Assembly (NCBI GenBank): GCA_964459385.1 | Contig: CAYWLG010000008.1 | Location: forward strand, 117,021 to 181,020 | DNA from: UBA6107 sp964459385 | GTDB taxonomy: Bacteria > Chloroflexota > Anaerolineae > Anaerolineales > Anaerolineaceae | Direction of reading: 5' to 3' | Length of the DNA: 64,000 nucleotides | Shown here: one piece after another, positions 51,300 through 59,423 of the stretch | Layout of the letters: every line of letters begins with the position of its first letter | Position numbering within the stretch: the first letter of the stretch is position 1 | The notes under the pieces: generated by a model | Database searches by the model: none | The model's input: the letters and a program-made list of their open reading frames with translations, nothing else | What the model was told of the DNA's origin: nothing | Program-made: the position numbers and the translations under genes

Positions 51300-51305
51300 T
51301 ATAAT
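51300..51305 (+). promoter_or_regulatory. -10 box of the mutase-subunit gene
   Basis: TATAAT lies 30 bases before ATG 51336, and GGAG (51326-51329) is the ribosome binding site. The upstream in-frame GTG at 51291 overlaps this box and is not the likely start. Confidence 0.5.
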
Positions 51306-51335
51306 GAAGGCAGAACCCATTTGATGGAGCAGTCC

Positions 51336-51740
51336 ATGACAGAGAAGAAAATTCGAGTCTTGATCGCCAAACCTGGCCTGGATGGCCACGACAGAGGCGC
51401 CAAGGTAGTGGCGCGCGCCTTGCGCGATGCCGGCATGGAGGTGATCTACACCGGGTTACGCCAGACACCAGAGATGATCGCCGAGGCTGCCCTTCAAGAA
51501 GATGTGCAGGTGATCGGCCTTTCCATCCTGTCTGGGGCGCACCTGGCACTGGTGCCGCGCGTGATCGATCTCGTGAAGGCCAACGGGCAGGGAAATGTAC
51601 TCGTCTTTGTGGGCGGCATCATCCCCGAAGAAGATGTATCCACGCTCGAAAAAGTGGGGGTGACTTCTGTCTACGGGCCGGGCACACCCACTTCCAAGAT
51701 CATTGAGGATATTCACGCCAAAGTGGCTTTTAGCCAATAA
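51336..51740 (+). CDS. Methylmalonyl-CoA mutase, cobalamin-binding (C-terminal) subunit
   Basis: A 134-residue stand-alone B12-binding domain. The His ligand motif is KPGLDGHDRGAKVVARALRD (D-x-H-x2-G, His near residue 19), followed by the SxL motif GLSILSGAHLALVP and the GG motif VFVGGIIPEEDV. It is the small subunit of a split mutase. The large catalytic subunit is not in this window. The MeaB gene follows after a structured 93-base gap, which fits mutase protection. Confidence 0.93.
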   Translation: MTEKKIRVLIAKPGLDGHDRGAKVVARALRDAGMEVIYTGLRQTPEMIAEAALQEDVQVIGLSILSGAHLALVPRVIDLVKANGQGNVLVFVGGIIPEEDVSTLEKVGVTSVYGPGTPTSKIIEDIHAKVAFSQ

Positions 51741-51744
51741 AAAA

Positions 51745-51815
51745 CGCCCGGGCACCGCAGTCTTGCGTGAATTTAGCACCGCTAAAACAAGAAACGACCT
51801 GCAAGACCCCGGGTG
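51745..51815 (+). other. Three-stem structured element between the mutase subunit and meaB
   Basis: An outer stem CGCCCGGG (51745-51752) pairs with CCCGGGTG (51808-51815, one G-U). An inner stem GTCTTGC (51760-51766) pairs with GCAAGAC (51801-51807). A hairpin TTTAGC-ACC-GCTAAA lies inside (51772-51786). No U-run follows, so it is not a plain terminator. It may be a processing or attenuation element or a mobile palindromic repeat. Confidence 0.55.
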
Positions 51816-51833
51816 ATTTTGATTTAAAGAGGG

Positions 51834-52829
51834 ATGGCTGTTTTGACGTCAGTAGATGAGGCGCTGCTTGCCGGTGATCGGCTTAAACTTTCGCGTTTTC
51901 TTACACAGGTAGAGAATAACGATCCGCAAGCGCGCCAGGTTCTGGATGCTCTTTACAAACATACAGGCAAAGCACACCGTGTTGGCATCACGGGTGCGCC
52001 AGGAACGGGCAAATCTTCGCTGGTCAACCGCCTGACGGCTTATATCCGTGCCCATTTGCATAAAACGGTGGCGATCGTGGCAGTGGATCCTTCCAGCCCC
52101 TTCACAGGCGGGGCGATTCTGGGCGACAGGGTGCGCATGCGCGATCTGGCCGGCGATGCGGGTGTTTTCATCCGGTCAATGGCTTCACGTGGTGCTGTGG
52201 GCGGCCTGGCCATGACCACGGCCCGTCTGGTGCAGGTGTTCGATGCGGTTGGCTATGATTATGTCCTCGTTGAAACCGTCGGCGCCGGGCAGGCCGAGAT
52301 CGAGATCGCTCACCTGGCACATACGACACTGGTAGTAGAAGCTCCGGGTTTTGGTGACGATATACAGGCCATCAAAGCCGGCATCATGGAAATTGCCGAT
52401 ATTTTGGTGATCAACAAAGCTGATCTGCCCGGGGTAGAGAATACAGAGCGGGCACTGCGCAGTAACCTGGAATTGGGTTATGCCGGCCCGATAAATCGCA
52501 AAACCGGGCATGGGCAAACTGAAATCAACCCGGAAACAAAAGAGGGTTGGGTGCCGCCGGTTTTGCGCACGGTAGCCACGGGCGATGAGGGGATCGCTGG
52601 CCTGTTCCAGGCAATCGAGGCGCACTTCCTTTATTTGGGTCAAAGTGGCCGCCTGCAGGAGATCGAGCAGGAACGCTTGAAAGCCGAGCTCAACGACCTG
52701 CTGCGGGAACGACTGATGATCGATTGGCAGACAAAGAATGACGCAAAGAAATTAGTCGCGGCCCTGCAAGAGGTGATAAAGCGAAACTGGTCGCCAGAAC
52801 AGGCCGTGGATTGGTTGATGAAAGACTGA
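51834..52829 (+). CDS. meaB: Methylmalonyl-CoA mutase-associated GTPase MeaB
   Basis: A 331-residue G3E-family GTPase that chaperones B12 loading and protects the mutase. The P-loop is GITGAPGTGKSSLVNRL (about residues 52-68), followed by AIVAVDPSSPFTGGAILGDRVRM, DYVLVETVGAGQAEIEIA and the base-recognition NKAD at about 197-200 (VINKADLPG). Its 3' end carries a dimerisation segment typical of MeaB/ArgK proteins. It follows the cobalamin-binding subunit, as in many genomes. Confidence 0.95.
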   Translation: MAVLTSVDEALLAGDRLKLSRFLTQVENNDPQARQVLDALYKHTGKAHRVGITGAPGTGKSSLVNRLTAYIRAHLHKTVAIVAVDPSSPFTGGAILGDRVRMRDLAGDAGVFIRSMASRGAVGGLAMTTARLVQVFDAVGYDYVLVETVGAGQAEIEIAHLAHTTLVVEAPGFGDDIQAIKAGIMEIADILVINKADLPGVENTERALRSNLELGYAGPINRKTGHGQTEINPETKEGWVPPVLRTVATGDEGIAGLFQAIEAHFLYLGQSGRLQEIEQERLKAELNDLLRERLMIDWQTKNDAKKLVAALQEVIKRNWSPEQAVDWLMKD

Positions 52830-52854
52830 AAAAGCAATATCCCTGAGGTGAAGC

Positions 52855-54174
52855 ATGGAACGGACATACATCAAAGACTTGCGCGGCAAAATTGGAGAAG
52901 AGGTAAAGATCTGTGGGTTCTTGCAAACCCTGCGCGACCAGAAAAAATTGCAATTCCTCATCGTTCGCGACACCAGCGGACTGGTGCAGGTGGTGCATTG
53001 GAAGCCCAATAATGTGGCGCTGGCCGAACAGATCTCTCTCATTGGCGTGGAGTCTTCGGTGGTGATCACCGGCAAAGTGGCCGATAACCCCGTGGTCAAA
53101 TTGGGCGGGTTGGAAATTCAGCTTGAGAACCTGACGGTCGAGAACAAGGCCGAGGTGCCGCTGCCCTTTGATCCGTTCGCCGAAACCCTGCCCACTCTTG
53201 ACTATCGCCTCGACTGGCGCTACCTTGACCTGCGTCGCCCGGTCAATAATTTGCTTTTCAAAGTGGAAACGACCGTTGAATCTGCCATGCGCGAATATTG
53301 GCTGAAAAACAATTTTGTTGAAATTCATTCCCCAAAATTGACCGGCAGCCCCAGCGAAAGCGGCGCCGAACTCTTTTCACTCGATTATTTTGAGCAAAAA
53401 GCTTATCTGGCACAGAGCCCGCAGTTTTACAAGCAGATGGCAATGGCGGCCGGGTTTGAACGAATTTTTGAGATCGGCCCGGTCTTTCGCGCCGACCCAA
53501 GTTTCACCGCCCGTCATATGACCGAGTTTACCGGCGTGGATGCCGAACTGTCGTTCATCGAATCGCACGAAGATGTGATGCGATCAGAAGAAGAAATGCT
53601 GCAGTTCGTTTATCAGCAGGTGAAAGAAAAGCACGGTGAAGCGGTCAAAGAGCTTTTCGGCACCGAAATTAAAGTACCGGTTTTGCCTTTCCCAAGAATT
53701 CCCATGCGCGAGGCAATTGATATTCTTAAGTCACGAGGGTATACTCTTCCACCTGAGAAGAAAGGCGATATTGACCCGGCCGGCGAGCGCGAGATCGCTG
53801 CCTATGTAAAAGAGAAATACGATCACGATTTTGTCTTCCTCACCGATTGGCCCATTGGCGTACGGCCTTTTTACCACATGCGAAAAGAAGACGACCCGAC
53901 CCTGACCAAGAGCTTTGATCTGATCGCCAGCGGGCTTGAGATCACCACCGGGGCGCAGCGTGAACACCGGCCGGAAGTTTTGGCCAAACAGGCACTTGAA
54001 AAGGGGCTGCACCTGGAACCGATCCAGTATTATCTCGATTTCTTCCGCTTTGGTTGCCCGTCTCATGGCGGATTTGGCCTGGGACTTTCGCGTTTGATGA
54101 TGGTGCTGCTGGGCATGAACAACATCCGTGAAGCGGTCTATATTTTCAGGGGGCCGACCCGTTTGACCCCCTAG
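52855..54174 (+). CDS. aspS: Aspartyl-tRNA synthetase, archaeal-type (aspartate-tRNA(Asn/Asp) ligase)
   Basis: A 439-residue class IIb synthetase. Its length and lack of the bacterial GAD insertion match the archaeal/eukaryotic-type AspRS rather than the 590-residue bacterial form. The OB-fold anticodon domain is at about 1-105. Motif 2 includes FEIGPVFRADPSFTARHMTEFTGVDAE (about 202-229), and the end GGFGLGLSRLMMVLLGMNNIREAV with FRGPTRLTP is motif 3. Such enzymes may charge both tRNA-Asp and tRNA-Asn, the latter needing GatCAB; no gat genes are in the window. Confidence 0.9.
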   Translation: MERTYIKDLRGKIGEEVKICGFLQTLRDQKKLQFLIVRDTSGLVQVVHWKPNNVALAEQISLIGVESSVVITGKVADNPVVKLGGLEIQLENLTVENKAEVPLPFDPFAETLPTLDYRLDWRYLDLRRPVNNLLFKVETTVESAMREYWLKNNFVEIHSPKLTGSPSESGAELFSLDYFEQKAYLAQSPQFYKQMAMAAGFERIFEIGPVFRADPSFTARHMTEFTGVDAELSFIESHEDVMRSEEEMLQFVYQQVKEKHGEAVKELFGTEIKVPVLPFPRIPMREAIDILKSRGYTLPPEKKGDIDPAGEREIAAYVKEKYDHDFVFLTDWPIGVRPFYHMRKEDDPTLTKSFDLIASGLEITTGAQREHRPEVLAKQALEKGLHLEPIQYYLDFFRFGCPSHGGFGLGLSRLMMVLLGMNNIREAVYIFRGPTRLTP

Positions 54175-54192
54175 GTGAAACAGGAGCTTGAT

Positions 54193-54732
54193 ATGATCGT
54201 GGGTAACAAGGTACGATTAAGAGCGATTGAACGGGAAGATATTCCCAATTTTGTGCGCTGGCTGAACGATCGTGAGGTGACCCAATTTCTGCTGACCAGC
54301 TCGCCGTACTCGAAAGCGATGGAAGAAAAGTGGTTTGAGCATCAACTGGAAATTCCGACCACGCACGGGCAGGTACTGGCAATCGATACCCTTTCAGAGG
54401 GCGTTTGGGTGCACATTGGTAATTGCGGCCTGCATAATATCGATCAGGTCAGCCGCAACGCTGAATTTGGTATCATGATCGGTGAAAAAGAATTTTGGAA
54501 TCAGGGGCTGGGCACCGAAGCGACGCGTTTGATGCTGAAACATGGATTTGAGGACCTGAACCTGCACAGAATTTATCTGGACGTCTATGCTACCAACCCA
54601 CGGGCTCAAAAGGCTTATTTGACGGCAGGTTTTGTGGTGGAAGGCACCAAAAGAGAAGCGGTTTTTAAGAACGGCCATTATATTGATGTGATCTTGATGA
54701 GCATTTTACAATCTGAGTGGAAAGGCTTTTAA
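54193..54732 (+). CDS. GNAT acetyltransferase, RimJ/RimL type
   Basis: A 179-residue protein. ATG 54193 is chosen because AGGAG precedes it by seven bases; a GTG at 54175 abuts the stop of aspS. It has the RimJ/RimL pattern: VGNKVRLRAIEREDIPNFVRWLNDREV at the start, then FGIMIGEKEFWNQGLGTEATRLMLKHGFEDLNLHRIYLDV (acetyl-CoA site with QGLGTEA), then NPRAQKAYLTAGFVVEG. It could acetylate a protein N-terminus or an antibiotic-like amine. Substrate unknown. Confidence 0.9.
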   Translation: MIVGNKVRLRAIEREDIPNFVRWLNDREVTQFLLTSSPYSKAMEEKWFEHQLEIPTTHGQVLAIDTLSEGVWVHIGNCGLHNIDQVSRNAEFGIMIGEKEFWNQGLGTEATRLMLKHGFEDLNLHRIYLDVYATNPRAQKAYLTAGFVVEGTKREAVFKNGHYIDVILMSILQSEWKGF

Positions 54733-54749
54733 GGTTTTAGGAGGTTGCT

Positions 54750-55745
54750 ATGCCGATATTGAATGTGGCGCGACACGAACGTATGAAATATGGGGATATC
54801 AAGCTATATGCCGGTACGGCCTGCCCTGACCTGGCAAACCGCATCGCAGATTTTATGGGCTTGCCCCTGATGGATCGGGATATCATCAAATTCCCGAATG
54901 ACAACTTGTTTGTCAAACTTCATTCGAGCGTGCGCGGTCAGGATTGCTATGTGATCCAGACGACTTCAACACCGGTGCACCGCAACTTGATGGAACTGTT
55001 GATCCTCATCCAGACCCTGCGCCTGGATTCTGCCGCGCGTATTACAGCAGTGGTGCCCTATCTGTGCTATGCCCGCTCAGACAAAAAAGATCAGCCGCGC
55101 ATTCCCATCACCGCCCGGCTGGTGGCCGATATGATCGAAGTGGCCGGTGCGGATCGCTATATGACCCTCGACCTGCACGCGGGCCAGATCCAGGGCTTTT
55201 TCTCCATTGCCGGCGATGTGCTGACGGCATTTTACATTTTGATCGATTACTTGAAGACCAAGAAGAAAGACATGGTAGATCCAGTGGTGGTTACGGCCGA
55301 CCTCGGCTTTGCCAAAAAGGCGCGCAACTATGCCGTCTCTCTGGATGTTCCGCTGGCGTTCATCGAAAAACGCCGCATCAGCAACGATTCAAAAGCCCAG
55401 GCGCTCTCGCTCATCGGCGACGTCAAGGGCCGCGACTGTATCATTGTGGATGATGAGGTAGATACGGGTGGTTCGGTTTCACAAGCGGTCAAACTGGTGA
55501 AGAGTTGCGGGGCACGAGATATTTATATGTCATTCATCCACGCTGGTTTATCAGGGAACGCCGCCGAGAATCTGGCTGCATTGCCGGTGAAGGAATTTAT
55601 CACCACCGACACCATTCCCATCCCACCTGAAAAGGTGGTTAAATTCAACGGCCGCCTTACCCAGCTATCGGTTGCTCCGTTGATCGGCGAAGTGATTCAG
55701 CGCGCCAATGAGGGCCGCAGTGTTGGGGAACTCTTCAACGAATAG
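54750..55745 (+). CDS. prs: Ribose-phosphate pyrophosphokinase
   Basis: A 331-residue PRPP synthetase that makes PRPP from ribose-5-phosphate and ATP for nucleotide, His and Trp synthesis. Marks: KLYAGTACPDLANRIADFMG at the start, VVPYLCYARSDKKDQPR, LDLHAGQIQGFF, the catalytic flexible-loop Lys in FIEKRRIS, and the PRPP loop IIVDDEVDTGGSVSQAV (about 230-247). AGGAGG precedes the ATG by six bases. A terminator follows. Confidence 0.94.
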   Translation: MPILNVARHERMKYGDIKLYAGTACPDLANRIADFMGLPLMDRDIIKFPNDNLFVKLHSSVRGQDCYVIQTTSTPVHRNLMELLILIQTLRLDSAARITAVVPYLCYARSDKKDQPRIPITARLVADMIEVAGADRYMTLDLHAGQIQGFFSIAGDVLTAFYILIDYLKTKKKDMVDPVVVTADLGFAKKARNYAVSLDVPLAFIEKRRISNDSKAQALSLIGDVKGRDCIIVDDEVDTGGSVSQAVKLVKSCGARDIYMSFIHAGLSGNAAENLAALPVKEFITTDTIPIPPEKVVKFNGRLTQLSVAPLIGEVIQRANEGRSVGELFNE

Positions 55746-55752
55746 AAAGGTT

Positions 55753-55784
55753 AAGAGGCATCGGTCGAAAAGCGGATGCCTCTT
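55753..55784 (+). terminator. Terminator after prs
   Basis: 10-base stem AAGAGGCATC / GATGCCTCTT, 12-base loop, followed by TTGTTT. It separates prs from mutM. Confidence 0.88.
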
Positions 55785-55801
55785 TTGTTTAAACGATCAA
55801 A

Positions 55802-56650
55802 ATGCCAGAATTACCCGAAGTTGAAACCATTGTACGTTCGCTGCGTAACCCCATCGACTGGCCCTGGCAGGAAGAACCGGCCATGAACGTCCGTCCGGGG
55901 GTGATCGGCCGTCAGGTCAGTGCTGTGCACGTGCTGTGGGCGGGCAGTGTTGCCACCCCATCGCCGGAAGAGTTTGCGCAGCGGATGGTCGGCCAGCAAG
56001 TCAAAGGGGTGGAGCGGCGCGGCAAGTTCATCGTGATGCCGCTCAGTCAGGGTACGCTGCTGATCCATCTGCGCATGAGCGGCGATTTGCGCGTTGAACC
56101 GCAGACCTGTGCGCCCCTGCCTCACGACCGGTTGGAGATCCTGTTCGTGGATGGAATGAAGCTGGTCTTCAACGACACCCGCAAGTTCGGCCGCGCCTGG
56201 CTGGTGCGTGAGGCGGAAAGCGTCGTCAAAGCGCTGGGGCCGGAACCCTATGACCCGGCACTGACGGGTAAAGGACTTTTTGATCGGCTGCACAACTCAA
56301 AACGGGCCATCAAAACCGCGCTGCTCGATCAATCCCTCATTGCCGGGGTAGGCAATATCTATTCGGATGAGGCTTTGTTTTACGCCGGGATCCACCCTTC
56401 AACCCTGGCGTGCACCCTCACTGAAGGTCAAATTGAGAAATTGCTGGAGGGTATCCGTGCGGTCATGGAAGAGGGAATTCGCCGCAACGGCGCCAGCATT
56501 GATTGGGTGTATCGTGGAGGTGATTTTCAGAATTACTTCAAGGTTTACCAGCGCACGGGCGAAGCCTGCCCGGTCTGCGGTGCCCTGATCGAACGCAAGG
56601 TGATCGGGCAACGCAGTTCACACTATTGCCCACAATGCCAGTCGAAGTAA
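55802..56650 (+). CDS. mutM: Formamidopyrimidine-DNA glycosylase
   Basis: A 282-residue Fpg/Nei-family enzyme that removes oxidised purines such as 8-oxoguanine. The catalytic N-terminal Pro-Glu (MPELPEVETIVRSLR) is intact. The helix-two-turn-helix segment is AGVGNIYSDEALFYAGIHP (about 181-199), and the C-terminal zinc finger has CPVCGALIERKVIGQRSSHYC plus a final CPQC (about 257-280, four Cys). A short insertion (about 16-28) is visible after the first helix. It follows the prs terminator by 17 bases. Confidence 0.95.
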   Translation: MPELPEVETIVRSLRNPIDWPWQEEPAMNVRPGVIGRQVSAVHVLWAGSVATPSPEEFAQRMVGQQVKGVERRGKFIVMPLSQGTLLIHLRMSGDLRVEPQTCAPLPHDRLEILFVDGMKLVFNDTRKFGRAWLVREAESVVKALGPEPYDPALTGKGLFDRLHNSKRAIKTALLDQSLIAGVGNIYSDEALFYAGIHPSTLACTLTEGQIEKLLEGIRAVMEEGIRRNGASIDWVYRGGDFQNYFKVYQRTGEACPVCGALIERKVIGQRSSHYCPQCQSK

Positions 56651-56761
56651 AAATTGGGTAAAAAATGTGAAACCCGCAAAATAATGCTGTATCATTAATT
56701 TAGCATGCGCGTAATGTGTGTGTTCACGTCCGCGACCCATTGGGTTAATTGAGGTATTGCC

Positions 56762-57553
56762 ATGTTCTCTTCACTCTCTTCAATCGTCCAGTTGGTTTTG
56801 GCGGGGGTAGTTGGGCTGCTGCTGGGCTTGCTCATCTCGACAATGTTCACCCGCGAACCAAAGACACCCGTTGAAAAATCTCTACCAAAAGAACTCACCG
56901 ATGAGGGATACAGCGAGGCCAGTCGGCTGCTTTTTAGCCCCTCGGCAAAAAAGGTGATCACTCAATTGGACGGCGATTTTTATCGTGATTTCACAGAATT
57001 GACCCCCGAACAAAAAAAACGTGTACTGCGATTGCTGGAAGGATGGAATGAGTGGGCGGGTCAGAAACCGGCCGCACAAGTTCCGAACGCCTCCATTCCG
57101 CCCATGCAGGCAAAAGCTTCTGCGGCAGCCGGGGTTGATCTGGCTGGCGGGCCGTTCGCGGCAGGGGTGTTTTCTTCAATTGACCCGGTCGTGAAACAAT
57201 CGATGACGGGGGAGGCACCCAAGAAGGATGAACTTTCAGATCTGGGCATCAAACAGCCGGAATTTGTTCAACCCATTCCGGCAGTGGTTCAGATCGGGCA
57301 GCCGACCTTGAAACCCAAGGACGAGCCACTCACCATTGTGGATCAGATCAATCTGGTCATTGAGCGGTTGGCGGCAGGCACTGATCTGGCACAAAAAGCC
57401 GTCCACCTGGCGGATAATGGACACGAAGGGGTGACTGTTTGGGTGGGGGCTGAAAATTTTGAAGGAATAGACGTCATCCCATACGATGAGGTAAAGCAAC
57501 TGATCAAAGCAGCCGTCGCAAAGTGGGAAGAAGAAACCGAAGAAAAGAAATAA
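56762..57553 (+). CDS. Membrane-anchored hypothetical protein
   Basis: A 263-residue protein with one N-terminal helix (about 6-28: SIVQLVLAGVVGLLLGLLISTMF), then a mostly helical charged region. Residues about 45-100 (EASRLLFSPSAKKVITQLDGDFYRDFTELTPEQKKRVLRLLEGW split over two helices) and about 195-255 (DEPLTIVDQINLVIERLAAG, then GVTVWVGAENFEGIDVIPYDEV) look like two small domains joined by an Ala/Pro linker. No family recognised. It ends just before the terminator shared with rpoD. Confidence 0.65.
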   Translation: MFSSLSSIVQLVLAGVVGLLLGLLISTMFTREPKTPVEKSLPKELTDEGYSEASRLLFSPSAKKVITQLDGDFYRDFTELTPEQKKRVLRLLEGWNEWAGQKPAAQVPNASIPPMQAKASAAAGVDLAGGPFAAGVFSSIDPVVKQSMTGEAPKKDELSDLGIKQPEFVQPIPAVVQIGQPTLKPKDEPLTIVDQINLVIERLAAGTDLAQKAVHLADNGHEGVTVWVGAENFEGIDVIPYDEVKQLIKAAVAKWEEETEEKK

Positions 57554-57584
57554 AAAATTGGGATTCGCAAGAATCCCAATTTTT
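57553..57584. terminator. Bidirectional terminator between the hypothetical gene and the sigma factor
   Basis: 14-base stem AAAAATTGGGATTC / GAATCCCAATTTTT with a GCAA (GNRA) loop, flanked by A- and T-runs; it can serve both strands. Confidence 0.92.
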
Positions 57585-58760
57585 TTACAAGTAATCGCGC
57601 AACTGTCTGGAGCGGCGCGGATGGCGCAGGCGGCGCAAGGCTTTGCTTTCGATTTGGCGAATGCGCTCACGCGTCAAACCGAATTTCTCGCCCACTTCTT
57701 CGAGGGTGTAGTTGTGGCCGTTTTCAAGGCCAAAGCGCAGACGCAAGATGCGCGCCTCACGCGGTGGTAGGGTATCGAGCACTTCTTCGATCTTCTCGCG
57801 CAGCAGCTTGGCATATGCGCTTTGAATCGGGGTGGGGGTCAACTGGTCTTCAACGAACTGACCGAGTTCTGAGTCTTCTTCGTCATCGTTGATCGGGCTC
57901 TCGAGCGAAAGGGGCAGCCAGGAAACGCGCAGCATCCATTCCACTTTAGAGATCGGCACATCCAGCTTTTCGGCCAGTTCTTCATTGGTGGGTGCACGGC
58001 CGAGTTCCTGCTCCATTTCGTGGGTCAGTTTGTAGAGTTGGCGGATGCGATCTACCATGTGCACTGGCACGCGAATGGTGCGGCCCTGGTCAGCAATTGA
58101 GCGGGTGATGGTTTGGCGAATCCACCAGGTGGCGTAAGTGGAAAAGCGAAAACCGCGGTGATAATCGAACTTCTCCACCGCTTTCATCAACCCCAGGTTG
58201 CCTTCCTGGATCAGATCAAGGAAGGGCACGCCCCGCCCCATGTAGCGCTTGGCCACACTGACCACCAGACGGGTGTTGGCTTTGATGAGGTGTTCTCGTG
58301 CAGCCACGCCATCTTCAATATTGTATTGCAACTGCGCGCGCTGCTCATCGTTTTTGTGATTGGTTTCGAGATCGGTCTTGCTGGCACGGCCCAATTCGAT
58401 GCGTTTGGCGATGCTCATTTCTTCATCCAGGTTGAGCAACGGCACACGAGACATTTCTTTCAGGTACAGACCGATCGTATCATCGCTGGAGATGCTTTCA
58501 AGGTTTGAGAAGGTGTCGAAGTCGCTGGAAGATAATGAACCGTCGGCATCAGAGAAGTCGAAATCATTCTCGTTGTCAAGAATCTCTACGCCGCGGCGAC
58601 GCAAAGCACTCACCACCTCCTCGATGTGTTCAGCGTCTTTTGAGACGTCTGGATAGAACTCCATCAGATCTTCGGTGGTAAGGTACCCTTGTACATCTGC
58701 TTTTTCGAGCAGCATACTTAATATTTCAGTATTTCGCTTCCGTCGTCCAGGATTCGCCAA
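57585..58760 (-). CDS. rpoD: Primary RNA polymerase sigma factor
   Basis: A 391-residue sigma-70 of the housekeeping (SigA/RpoD) group. A short region 1.1-like N-terminus (to about residue 60) and an acidic stretch precede region 1.2 (DTIGLYLKEMSRVPLLNLDEE). Region 2 has FLDLIQEGNLGLMKAVEKFDYHRGFRFSTYATWWIRQ in two parts. Region 3 is RVPVHMVDRIRQLYKL, and region 4 is LPPREARILRLRFGLENG with LTRERIRQIESKALRRLRHP. The group 1 marks, including RFSTYATWWIRQ, suggest it recognises TTGACA/TATAAT-type promoters such as those seen here. Confidence 0.95.
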   Translation of the reverse strand: MANPGRRKRNTEILSMLLEKADVQGYLTTEDLMEFYPDVSKDAEHIEEVVSALRRRGVEILDNENDFDFSDADGSLSSSDFDTFSNLESISSDDTIGLYLKEMSRVPLLNLDEEMSIAKRIELGRASKTDLETNHKNDEQRAQLQYNIEDGVAAREHLIKANTRLVVSVAKRYMGRGVPFLDLIQEGNLGLMKAVEKFDYHRGFRFSTYATWWIRQTITRSIADQGRTIRVPVHMVDRIRQLYKLTHEMEQELGRAPTNEELAEKLDVPISKVEWMLRVSWLPLSLESPINDDEEDSELGQFVEDQLTPTPIQSAYAKLLREKIEEVLDTLPPREARILRLRFGLENGHNYTLEEVGEKFGLTRERIRQIESKALRRLRHPRRSRQLRDYL

Positions 58761-58841
58761 CCTGACCCTCCTTTATATTTTTGAAAGCGTTTGTAGAAGA
58801 AATTTGGTCTCCCCGCCCAATATCTCAAACTACTATTTTAT

Positions 58842-59321
58842 TTACTCAATTGTGATACGTGCCTGATGCTCGCAGGTGTTGAAATTGAGATTCTCACCGC
58901 AGATTGTGCAGAGACCCTGGCAGTCGGGTTTGCACAGGGGTTTGATGGGTGAGTCGAGCAGTAGGTATTCACGAACGACCGGATCCAGGTCTACGTTTCC
59001 GTCCTCTGGGATGACCAGACCGGATTCTGTGAATTCTACGTTTTTGTACGAAAAAACCTCGCTGAATTCGGTATTCAGCTCTTGATCGTAAGGCTCCAAA
59101 CATCGTACGCATTCCAGCGTGGTGGTTGCATGAAAATTGCACTCAAACAACAACCCCTGTGGGGTTCTTGAAATGTGTGCTCCCCCGCTTAGATTTTTGA
59201 CTTCAAAATCAGGGGGGAGCTGGAGTTCGGCAAACTCAAAATGAATGTCGCGAAAGCTGCCTAAAGGTTCGTTGCGAAGGAAACCGACATTAATGCGTAA
59301 AGGAAAGCGTTGACTGTTCAC
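58842..59321 (-). CDS. DUF177 (YceD-like) protein
   Basis: A 159-residue protein of the DUF177 family, linked with 23S rRNA/L32 metabolism in other bacteria. Marks: the middle ECVRCLEPYDQELNTEFSEVF (Cys pair) and the end KPLCKPDCQGLCTICGENLN, a possible metal site with five Cys. In most bacteria rpmF (ribosomal protein L32) follows directly; here it does not, and the sigma factor gene is next on this strand. A promoter region of about 100 AT-rich bases lies upstream. Confidence 0.88.
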   Translation of the reverse strand: MNSQRFPLRINVGFLRNEPLGSFRDIHFEFAELQLPPDFEVKNLSGGAHISRTPQGLLFECNFHATTTLECVRCLEPYDQELNTEFSEVFSYKNVEFTESGLVIPEDGNVDLDPVVREYLLLDSPIKPLCKPDCQGLCTICGENLNFNTCEHQARITIE

Positions 59322-59423
59322 AGAGATCTATCGATAACAAAAAGATATTTTCAATGCTAAAATTATAGCATAGCGATTTAATGAAGTCAACTTTATATCA
59401 TTTTTATCTAAAAAATTATAATT

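Noticed and set aside
51747..51813. Simple Rho-independent terminator after the mutase subunit
   Set aside because: The structure has three nested stems and no U-run, so it was listed as a structured element instead.
59417..59422. TATAAT just before the rdgB start codon as its promoter
   Set aside because: Only one base separates it from the ATG; transcription would begin inside the gene. The area is simply AT-rich.
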